A model generated the notes under the pieces. It was not told where the DNA came from and searched no databases. It worked only from the letters and a program-made list of their open reading frames with translations. The position numbers and the translations under genes are program-made. A stretch of 64,000 nt of DNA, taken from Thozetella sp. PMI_491 (taxonomy: Eukaryota; Ascomycota; Sordariomycetes; Chaetosphaeriales; Chaetosphaeriaceae). The DNA is taken from contig MU270073.1 of NCBI GenBank assembly GCA_021432635.1, positions 214,161 through 278,160 on the forward strand. Reading direction: 5' to 3'. Numbering within the stretch: the stretch's first letter is position 1; each line of letters starts with the position of its first letter. Below, in pieces: positions 54,873-64,000 of this stretch.

Positions 54873-57445
54873 ATGTCGGCCAACGCCCTTGAATTTCTCA
54901 CCACCGGGAGCTCCGGAAAGAGCACTCGCACCCTCCTGCGAGTGATCATTCTGACCCTGATCGCTGGCGCCGCAGTTGCCAGCCGGCTGTTTTCTGTGAT
55001 TCGTGAGTGTCCTTTTCGGCCTCCCGCCGCTCACCCAGAGCTGCAGCAGGGCACTGTCTCGGTCGCGCTCCACGACCGCCCGTGCCTGCCTAGCCCATTG
55101 GGAATGCGCCAATTTAGCACTCTGAACAAAGCAGCTAACCGTCCATCACAGGCTTTGAGAGTATTATTCACGAATGTTAGTAGCGATTCCCGCGGCCTGC
55201 TTCCGTTGAGCTCCCCGAGCTCCAGCTAACACCTGTCCAGTCGACCCGTGGTTCAACTTCCGCGCAACCAAGTACCTCGTCGCGAATGGATTCTATAACT
55301 TCTGGGACTGGTTTGACGACCGGACATGGCACCCTCTCGGCCGTGTGACGGGAGGAACTTTGTACCCCGGTCTGATGGTCACCAGCGGAGCCATCTACCA
55401 CGCCCTCCGCGCCCTCACCATCCCCGTTGACATCCGCAACATCTGCGTCCTGCTCGCCCCGGCTTTCTCTGGCCTGACTGCCTATGCGGCCTACCTCCTC
55501 ACCAATGAGATGACCACCAACTCTGCTGCCGGTCTCCTGGCCGCGGCGTTCATGGGCATCTCGCCCGGTTACATCTCCCGCTCAGTTGCTGGCAGCTATG
55601 ATAACGAGGCCATCGCCATCTTCCTACTTGTCTTCACCTTTTACCTCTGGATCAAAGCCCTCAAGCAGGGTTCCATGCTCTGGGGTGCCCTCTGCGCCTT
55701 GTTCTACGGCTACATGGTGGCCTCGTGGGGCGGATATGCCTTCATTACCTGTTTGCTTCCCCTCCATGCCTTTGTTCTCATCGCCATGGGCCGGTATAGC
55801 ACCCGTCTCTACGTGGCTTATACCACGTGGTATGCTCTCGGCACGCTCGCTAGCATGCAGATTCCATTCGTCGGTTTCCTGCCCGTCAAGACCAGCGAGC
55901 ACATGCCCGCCCTGGGTGAGTCGAGCTCCCCCTGGACCGTAGAAGCAGCATACTGACCTCCTCTAGGTATCTTTGGCTTCCTGCAGCTTCTTGCATTCCT
56001 CGAGTACGTGCGGTCGGCTGTTCCCGGCCGTCAGTTCCAGACCTTCCTCTGGGGCTTTGCAGGAACTCTGTTCGGTCTGGGCGTGATTGGGCTCGTCGTG
56101 GCCACAAGTGCCGGCATCATCGCCCCCTGGAGCGGACGATTCTACTCGCTCTGGGATACTGGATACGCCAAGATCCACATTCCCATTATCGCCTCGGTTT
56201 CGGAGCATCAGCCGACCGCATGGCCCGCCTTCTTCTTTGACCTTAACTTCCTCATCTGGCTCTTCCCGGCTGGTGTCTACCTCTGCTTCAACCAGCTGGC
56301 CGATGAGCACGTCTTTATCGTAGTCTACGCCTTGTTCGGCAGCTACTTCGCCGGTGTTATGGTTCGATTGATGCTCACCTTGACCCCTGTCGTCTGTGTC
56401 GCGGCTGCCATCGCCTCGTCGTCTGTCCTCGAGAACTACCTCCACATCAAGTCGCCCAGCGTCGAGGACTACAAGCCCGCCGATGCTGCCGATGCTGCCC
56501 CGAAGAAGAGCCAGAAGAGCGGGCTCCGGTCGACAATCAAGCCCGTTATCGGTATTTACGCAAACATCAACAAGAGTGTCGTGACAACGGTCATGACTGT
56601 TTACCTGCTGCTCTTCGTCCTGCACTGCACTTGGGTCACCTCCAATGCCTACTCGTCTCCGTCGGTCGTCTTAGCGAGCCGCATGCCTGACGGAAGCCAG
56701 CACATTATCGACGACTACCGTGAGGCATACCAGTGGCTGCGCCAGAACACGAAGGAGGACGCCAAGATCATGTCTTGGTGGGATTATGGCTACCAGATTG
56801 GCGGCATGGCCGACCGCCCCACCCTCGTCGACAACAATACCTGGAACAACACCCACATTGCCACTGTTGGAAAGGCCATGAGCTCCCGCGAGGAGGTTAG
56901 CTATCCTATCATGCGCCAGCACGAGGTGGACTACGTCCTGGTGGTCTTTGGTGGTCTTCTTGGCTACTCGGGAGACGACATTAACAAGTTCCTCTGGATG
57001 GTCCGTATCGCTGAGGGCATCTGGCCCGACGAGGTTAAGGAGCGCGATTTCTTCACCGCTCGCGGCGAGTACCGTGTGGACGGCGAGGCCACCGACACCA
57101 TGAAGAACAGCCTGATGTACGCAATCTTCTCTCCCCGTTCGTTATCTAGCTTTGCCTTGCTGACAAACCCTTAGGTACAAGATGTCCTATTACAACTACA
57201 ACGCCTTGTTCCCCCCCGGACAGGCGCAGGACCGCGTCCGTGGAGCCCGCCTTCCTGATGTCGGCCCTACCCTCAATACCCTGGAGGAGGCCTACACCAG
57301 CGAGAACTGGATCATCCGCATCTACAAGGTCAAGGACCTCGACAACATCGGCCGAGACCACGCCGCGGCTGCTTCGTTTGAGCGCGGCCACAAGAAGAAG
57401 AAGAGCACCAAGAAGAGAGGCCCCCGTGTTCTCCGGGTTGACTAG
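54873..57445 (+). CDS. stt3: Oligosaccharyltransferase catalytic subunit STT3
   Basis: STT3 transfers the lipid-linked glycan to Asn-X-Ser/Thr sites in the endoplasmic reticulum. Exons 54873-55002, 55152-55175, 55241-55915, 55967-57116 and 57175-57445 give 749 residues. Many membrane segments follow an N-terminal tail. The motif FDPWFNFR near residue 52 contains the first metal-binding Asp. Later, [15 protein letters not shown] carries the loop that includes the second acidic motif. The signature WWDYG lies near residue 546 ([13 protein letters not shown]), inside the lumenal domain. The sequon-like sites WNNTHI are seen just after. The last exon ends in a basic tail ([17 protein letters not shown]). 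Exon 2 is only 24 bases (FESIIHE) but is required to keep phase and the family sequence RFESIIHEFDPWFN. Family length is about 720-750. Confidence 0.96.
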
Positions 57446-58262
57446 ACAGCCCAGACTGGGTCAGGCGAGACCCCAAGGATTTCTGAAAAAACAAAGACTT
57501 TGCTCAGTGAGACCAAAAGAAAGGTATTTCCTTGCGTCACCTCAAGGAGTGGATGGGTTGGGAACATGAAGCCAGGCTGGTTGGCACTGTGTATAAAAGC
57601 AGTATGTGTGTCTCACGAATACCATTGTCCATTACTTGTCTTGAGTGACCGCTTTTGTGATGTCAATTCTTTGAGTTTGGTCTTTTGGGTTTCTTGTGGT
57701 AGCAGTAGAAGTACCATATAGTGCTATAACCTTGAACTACACGCGTCACTGGCAAGTCGCGTGGTATCTCGGCATTGTATGCTTCCTTGGTTCAAAAGAG
57801 TCCTTCAAGTACGCAGAGGTTACGACAAAATTCATTTAGCGAAGAATGGAGGGGTTTGCACAGGATGTGTTGTGGGGGTTTGCTGCCACAAACCTCGAGT
57901 CTATAGCACAAATGTAGTTTTGTGCCGAGGCAGTTCTCTATTTCAGATTATCGTGATGATACCTCCTTGGATATGTCAATTGGTGCACCATCTGCCTTCG
58001 GTTGCTAGGAGGAAAAATGTGTCCTGTCCCCGGCACTTCACATTGTGAGCCATCAGTCGACGCATCTAGGCAGGAGGACCAAAGCCATTACCACACACGC
58101 AACTTTGGGCCTGCTGTCCACCAAAGTCTCGGCTTCCACGACTTGAACTCAGAGAAATTTTCCAAAGCTCTTCTACTTTTTGCGCGGTATCAGGTGCAGG
58201 GCTTTCAAATACTCCCCCAAACCTACCATTGTCTTTGTCCTTTGCATCGTCCTCTCCACCTC
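57446..58262. other. Intergenic region, no gene seen
   Basis: Holds the stt3 3' end and the next promoter. A plus-strand frame through 58002-58430 was used only from the ATG at 58263 onward. Confidence 0.5.
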
Positions 58263-61200
58263 ATGAAGAACAATAGCAAAAGCTGCGACCGAGAGTCGAA
58301 GACATTTCTCAACAATGACTGGCCACCACCCGTATACGAACTACAATATACAGTAAGTCCATCTCGTTCTCGAGCTCATCCAATCTCATCACAATCCACA
58401 GTATCGTCTTGGCTGCCGCCATTTCGATGACTCTGGGCCTTTCTTCCGTGCTCTCCATCGCACCCCTCTCCTCCATGGAGTGTGATCTCTATGTGGCAAC
58501 AGAGAGATTCCTGATGTTCTGTTCTGCTGGTCTCTCGATGCGCCGCTTCACCTACGTCTTCTCCAATGGAGCCAACCCTTCCGAGCGGCCGCTAACATGC
58601 TCTTCAGGGACTGGAGTGGCTGGAAGGGCCCAGCCGCTACATCTGAGCATATCGAGCATACGAAGCCTAAGAAGAAGATCCCGAAGATTGATTTGATGAC
58701 CTCTCTTTTTATGATACCGACATCCTTGAAGGACCTCGAGACCAAGCAGTGGACAAGAGCTACCTCCGAACAGAAAAAGGCTGGTTCCGACCGTACTTGG
58801 GCAGACCTGAAACCTTTAACTCGCCATCGCTCGAAGTCATCAAAGCTGCCATGTCTTGACAAAAGAGGCAGACACAAGAAGAATTGCATCCAAATCGAGG
58901 TACAAGAATCCGAGTCACAAGGCGAGCCCGGTCCAGATTCCGAGGGCGAGAACAAATATGCGTTTGGGTCTGAGGACGATCTCGACTCCAGCTTCGACTC
59001 TGTCGTAGAAATCGAGATTATTCGAAGCCAGAGTAAGAGGGGGAAGCAGAAGGACTGTTCTCGCAGCAAACTCAAGAAATATGACCGCCGAGCCCTTTCG
59101 GAGAGCCAGAGAAGCAAGGCTAAGCTGAAAGGTCGGTCGAAGGAGTCTCTGTCTCGCAAGAGTGCTCTGCATGCGAGCCAACTATCACCCCGTGGGCCAA
59201 AGGGACCCATCTTAGGGCGCAGGCTACCTGGGGCAGGAAAAATTTCAGCGGAAGAGAGGAAAACACCACCCATCGAGGGGTACCCGCCTCCAATCACCAA
59301 TCCTGAGACGATGCCCCAACCCAGCCATGAATCAAACTACAACACAGGCCAGTTTGGTAATGGCTTCTTGAGCCCTTCCTCTTACCAGTATTCGCAAATG
59401 CCCCAGGTCTACATCCAACCTCCTCCCCAAGGGCCCAACTTTATCCCCCAGTCGAATCAACCGAGTGAGGTTATCTACATTACTCCTCCGACCGCTGGTC
59501 CCTTTCCGCCCACCATGGTTCCGCCACCGACTCCAGCGTTCGCGCCACTGCCTCCGGATCCTGGTCCAACTCCCGCCGGGCTCTCCTTCAGAGAACATCT
59601 CGTCAAACTGAAAGCTCACTACAACAAAATGCACCCGGAACAGGATTTGAAGGCATCTCGGCCTGCCCAAGTCGCTAATACCTCTCCAGAAATCGGGTCT
59701 TCATCCAAGCTGGACGGCCTAGCTTCGCCTTCTATTTCCCCGGCTCGCAACGAATCTTCCAAGAGCAAAGGCTCTCCATCTCACCATTCCCGCCATAGCC
59801 GCAGGCGGAAATCTTCCACCGGAAACAAAAAGCGGCGTAGTTCGGAGACGCACCTTACGGCTTCGACCATCCGACCTATATGCATACTTTGTGGCTCTCC
59901 GCGCTCCGAACGATATGTCCAGGACCACCCAGTGAAACCTGGAGCAGCTCCACGACCAAGTATTTGCCGCCACTGCCGTCGCCGTGCCCACAAGACGGAC
60001 CGGCCTGACTCCCTGCCTCGCGTCTGGGATCGGCTGCTCGAAGATCCGTACATGCGCTTTTGGTGTGTGCGCTGCGGCACTGTACGATCGAGTTCTTACC
60101 ACAACGACCACCCAGTCGGTGGGCGTCAGCCCACCATTATTATTTGTGGTCGCTGTGAGAAGATTAAATGTGAAGATTATGAGAATGACTTTACCATTAT
60201 TGGCAATGCCGAAGAAACGCATCGCAGGCATACGGTTTGTTTACCTTCCCCCTGAGTTTTGTGGGTCGTGAGCTGACTCCAGATAGGATGAGCTTGGCCA
60301 CAGCTCTCGCGGGGGTGAGCGTCATTCACGAGTAAAAGCCGCCAGCGTCACAAGGTCTACGAAAAATTCGGCTCGCAAGATTGTCAGTAACTTAGCCACA
60401 TATCCCATATATGGTGAAGGAGAAGACCCATCGCCCAAGCAGAACAACGTTGGTGTTACTCCTCGGCCCCGGGCGAACACTTCTCGTCCTCGGCAGACTC
60501 AACCCTCCGCAACTGGTTCGCTGCCTGATTCGCATGAAAGCTCGTCTCAACTCACAAAGGCATCCCTATCTACAACGGTGAGCTATGTAAGCCTGCGCAG
60601 CGACGTTACAATTACACCAGGCTCGCCTCTCGTCCACCATGGTGATCCAAAGGACATGTCTCCCGTCGCAGGCAACGGCCAGCCCCCTTTATTTGAGTCT
60701 GTAACCAATTCAGAAGTTAGCAATGGGGGAATTGGTGGCCACCATCCCGATCCGTCGCACCGGCTGGATCCGCTCAAGAGCAGGGCAAGGAGGCGCAGGG
60801 AAGAACGAAACGAGTCCGGGCTACATGCTATCACCAGTGACGCCCAGGTACATCTTCCACACATCCCGCAAGTCCCTCAGGTTTCCCTCTCGAACGTGGG
60901 TATAGTTGGCCAAGGCAGCCCCAATGGAGCCCCGACAGTCAAGTCGAACAAATCCGGCTCCAGCTCGATCAAGACGCCGGGGTCGACAACCTGCTCGTCC
61001 GGATGCCAGGTATGCGGGTGCCGAGGTTTCTGCCAAAAATCGACTACCTCGAGCTCTAGCAGAACTCACCCGCGATCGTGTCTTCGTGCTCGAGGTCGAG
61101 CGACCACCGAATCTTCGTCCCAGAAGACTGTTCAGTGGAGCGAGTCGCAGAGTTTCAGTCCCGCCCCAGAGTATGACCGGACGCCGGATCTTCCGAGCCC

Positions 61201-62446
61201 CGAAGAGCAGATGCGTCGGTGGGAGGAGATCACCCAGGACCGTCGAGGATCGATTCCTCCCCGTCCACTTACTCCCGAGGAGATCTCGAGACGGTTCTCG
61301 AGTAATTCAATTCCTGGCCCGTCGGCCTGGGTGCCACCGCCAAACGCAGCCACTACTCCCGCTCCCACGAGCGAGTACAGCACATCTGGTGCTACTCCGC
61401 CACCTTTCCAAAGCGCGTGGGAGGAACCCCGAGAGCCGGATTATCATCCCAAAGACCAGTCTGATCAGGGACGCTGCGGAGGCTCACAGTCGGCGGGCTC
61501 GGCACGCTTCCATTCTGCCTCAAGCACGACACACAGCTCATCGCAATGGAAATCCAGTTCAAGCTCCTCGCGTGCCGTGCGCCACCCGGGATCGGGATTG
61601 CATGAGAGCCCCGACACGACCCCGGCCACGGCAACTTTCCCCGACATGCCCGGAGGTGACCATAGTTTTAGCTTCTCGCAAACCGACTTCCCGGAGAGAT
61701 TCGATAACGAGCAGCCTATTCAAACCAACAATGGTAGCCATTATCGACCCAGATCGGCGGGCGCTTGGCAAAGCCCGTCCTCCCGCCGCGGGTCTCGAGA
61801 GCAGGCCTACTACGACGGCGGCGCTTCGGAACGCGATGCCAGTGACCATGTCAATTTTTCGTATCCCACCTCATCACCCCGAAATTCTCCTCGGGAGCGC
61901 CCCCGACATCGTTCGGGCACCTCACGACACTCTCAGGGTAGCGGGGTTTCAACCGCGACTTCACTGCCCGAGGCTCTGATCTGGGAGGTTGACTCGAACG
62001 AGGCGGCCGAGATTCAGGGTACCCAGATCCCGGGCCGTGATCAAGAAGGAAATTCTCATCAAATTGGTGAAAATTCTCGTGCTGAGGATACCTGTGTACT
62101 GTTCCCCACCGACCGGAGCTTGGTGTGCACTGCTACAGGCAGGCTGAGTGCTGGTGAGCATCCTCCTCTCTCCCATTCCGTCACGGCTCTCTAGGAATCG
62201 TTCTAAGTCGCAACATTTCTAGGTTCAGCGATCGCTTCCTGGAGTGCTTCTAGCCTCGAGGGGCCTGTCGTGGAGGACACTCGAGCGAGCTCCACGCCCG
62301 CTAATACCCTCCCACTCGAGAGCGCGCCTATGGCATCGAACAACCCATCCGAGGATGATGGATACTACACCGCCTCGGAGTCTTCTTTCTCGATCAATAG
62401 CTCCCGAAAGGCCCACACCGGCCACTCAACCGAGGGCAGTGGCTAA
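58263..62446 (+). CDS. Large Ser/Pro-rich protein with two tandem zinc-binding modules
   Basis: Exons 58263-58352, 58402-58481, 58608-60234, 60287-62153 and 62223-62446 give 1295 residues and a divisible-by-three total. The N-terminus reads NNDWPPPVYELQYT, then YRLGCRHFDDSGPFFRALHRTP and GVDWSGWKGP. A charged, then Pro-rich disordered region follows. Two similar modules lie at about residues 481 and 542: C-x2-C-G-x2-R-S-x2-Y-x2-D-H-P-V...C-x2-C, with RERYVQDHPV-like and SSSYHNDHPV strings. They are joined by a helical linker (DSLPRVWDRLLEDPYMRFW). The rest is Ser-rich and basic, with a short Cys cluster (CSSGCQVCGCRGFC) near 61000. I do not recognise a named family. The first exon and the second-exon donor (GTGATC) are the least certain parts. 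Confidence 0.78.
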
Positions 62447-63618
62447 TGGGCGGGACTGTGCTGCTAGTTCTACCTCTCAACGACCTCCGTTGACCGAAAC
62501 AACTCGGGCCACGCGTCGTCGGTGGTCTCTCGCTGTCTTTTTGACATGCCTTTGTTTCTCCTTTCCACCACTGCGCCACTAACGATGTCCACTGACCCCT
62601 CCGCCATGTAGCAGAGATCGATCGACTAATATCAACCAATTGTTAGAGTAGAGAAGGTGTTGACGGAATGGCCGCCTGTGATGCCACCCTCGCTGCCACT
62701 CAGCATCAGTCCCTATTATTACTATTGTCAAATCAACTTGGCATTGAAGGCATCAATCATGTAATGTAGCTGCTTAATTCGTGGTTTGCGCTGATGGCTA
62801 TCGGTACCTGAGATGACGGGATCAGCGCAGGAGGAGGTGAATGAAGGATGCCGTAGAAGAAGAATTTCGAAGGAGGACGCACCTCGAATCAACAGGCATG
62901 GATGGAATTGCAATCTCAAGTAGGACTGTCACGAGCTAGCGTAGCAAATCGCTCAGCCATAAGACAGGTAGCAGATCAAGTAGTGACCTCCTCGTGCATC
63001 CAAAGTCTCGCCTGCCTTTGGCCACGTTCGTGACGGTGCTGGAACAGGCTGTAACAGGATACGCCGGGAGGTTAAACAGCATAGACGCGATGGCCGACTG
63101 GAACGGCTAGATGGCATGCTACATAACATCGAGTTCATATTACTAGGAACCGACCTGCTCAACCAACTTTGTGTTTGAGATACAGGAAGTCCACGCGGGA
63201 CCCTAAGTACCGACCAGCCCTTCCTAGACCACCCTTATAGAACGTTCGCTCAATAGTGCCTCCGCTCGACACTAGATCTACCTCATAGGTCCCGCCGTAT
63301 GTTTCTCCATCCCCAGTTGTAAACGAATAAAGGAGGAAGCGCGCAGGAAACGGCGACGGGAAGCTTCCCAATTGCACACCGGCCCTCAGAAGGAGCCGTA
63401 GCCCAGGAACCGAGAACGACAGAACACGCTCGCTCAAGATCGAACGCTTTTGAGTTGAAATATGCTTTTGTCTGACACCTTCACCAACCCCTTGAAGCCG
63501 AAACAAAGAGAAATAGCCGTGAAAGACAGGGGATATAGAGTTTGACGACGTTGCATAGTATTAGGACATGACTGCCTGCCTCCCACCTGTAGATGAACCG
63601 GCGGCATTTTTTCTAAGC
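62447..63618. other. Intergenic region, no gene supported
   Basis: Between two convergent genes. A minus-strand frame at 63159-63506 has no ATG start and no recognisable domain, and is not called. Confidence 0.5.
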
Positions 63619-64000
63619 TTAGAATTGCCGCTGGCTTGGTCCGACCCCGAGATCAGGGCTCGGCGGGATGATCGGCACAACAAGCGTCTTTGCCGGACTC
63701 GTCTTTCGGCTGCCGTGAGCGGCGAGTGCTCTTCGGGCTTCGAGGCGTCTAATTTCGAAGTCGTGAGAGCGCTTCTTTTCTAGTTCAATGGTGCGCTTGC
63801 GCTCGTCAAGATCAAACTGATCTTCCTCCATCTTCAGGTCATACTCCGTCAAACTCCGCATCTTGCGCTCGGCATGGGTGCATACATCGTCTAGAACTCG
63901 CGCCACTGCGTCAGGAACAAAGCAAGGAGACCGAATGACGCTCGTGGGAGATGGTGAGCGAGGACGGGCGTGCGAGCTGCCACCCCAGAGGCAGCGGAAA
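63619..64000 (-). CDS. Charged coiled-coil protein, C-terminal part, runs off the window
   Basis: The frame is open from the window edge to the stop at 63619, so about 127 residues of the C-terminus are visible and the start is outside. Near the edge it is Ser/Pro/Arg-rich (ARPRSPSPTSVIRSP). A helical, highly charged stretch follows: AVARVLDDVCTHAERKMRSL, DLKMEEDQFDLDERKRTIELEKK, then DFEIRRLEARRAL. The end is Pro-rich (VPIIPPSPDLGVGPSQRQF). It looks like a coiled coil with a disordered tail. I do not recognise a family. No intron is needed within the visible part. Confidence 0.65.
   Translation of the reverse strand, partial: FRCLWGGSSHARPRSPSPTSVIRSPCFVPDAVARVLDDVCTHAERKMRSLTEYDLKMEEDQFDLDERKRTIELEKKRSHDFEIRRLEARRALAAHGSRKTSPAKTLVVPIIPPSPDLGVGPSQRQF

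Noticed and set aside
60906-61979. 357-codon plus-strand frame within the zinc-module gene
   Set aside because: It overlaps the well-supported frame, is Arg/Pro/Ser-rich and has no domain; it is a frame shadow.
63159-63506. 115-codon minus-strand frame between the last two genes
   Set aside because: No ATG start, no splice context and no recognised domain; it remains possible but cannot be supported.

Overview
The window looks like nuclear DNA of a filamentous ascomycete, most likely a Sordariomycete. Genes are GC-rich and widely spaced. Almost every gene carries short introns of about 50-150 bases with GT(A/G)NGT donors, CTAAC/CTGAC branch sites and (C/T)AG acceptors. The gene set is typical of that group: a CBM20 alpha-amylase, Vps1, Cox19, SUMO, Cmc4, Nup84, TBCE, cytoplasmic dynein intermediate chain, ATP synthase subunit e and STT3. 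No species can be named from the sequence alone. There is no sign of a CRISPR array, prophage or intact transposon. One assembly gap (N run) sits at 31935-32039.

Layout. 1-2.1 kb: the 3' end of a secreted alpha-amylase, convergent with a secreted lysozyme-fold-like protein. 4-8.8 kb: a giant F-box protein with two zinc-finger-like motifs. 9.6-13.7 kb: vps1 and cox19 diverge. 14.5-19.1 kb: a mitochondrial fused succinyl-CoA ligase-like protein converges on an MFS monocarboxylate-type transporter. 21.7-27.6 kb: a three-LIM protein, SUMO and cmc4. 28.3-31.4 kb: nup84, then the gap. 32.4-38.2 kb: a FAR-17a/AIG1-like membrane protein, a PI-PLC X-domain protein, a 1.75 kb gene-poor stretch and an unnamed, possibly mitochondrial, protein. 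38.9-43.5 kb: a long charged protein interrupted by one in-frame TAG diverges from a MaoC-type hydratase. 43.9-49.6 kb: TBCE, a CCCH zinc-finger protein and a pyridoxal-reductase-type aldo/keto reductase. 50.4-57.4 kb: dynein intermediate chain diverging from ATP synthase subunit e, then STT3. 58.3-62.4 kb: a large Ser/Pro-rich protein with a duplicated zinc-binding module. 63.6-64 kb: the 3' part of a coiled-coil protein that runs off the window.

Most genes are unlinked housekeeping functions, so this is not a biosynthetic or defence cluster. Loose themes are mitochondrial biogenesis (cox19, cmc4, subunit e, succinyl-CoA ligase-like protein) and microtubule function (TBCE, dynein intermediate chain). 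The observations most worth following are the fused succinyl-CoA ligase-like protein, whose ATP-grasp core is largely missing; the in-frame amber codon at 39743-39745; the tandem zinc modules of the 58-62 kb gene; and a set of intergenic palindromes, including three back-to-back inverted repeats at 3346-3398. Exon boundaries were derived by hand from splice signals, reading-frame continuity and recalled family sequence, so they are models and not transcript evidence.
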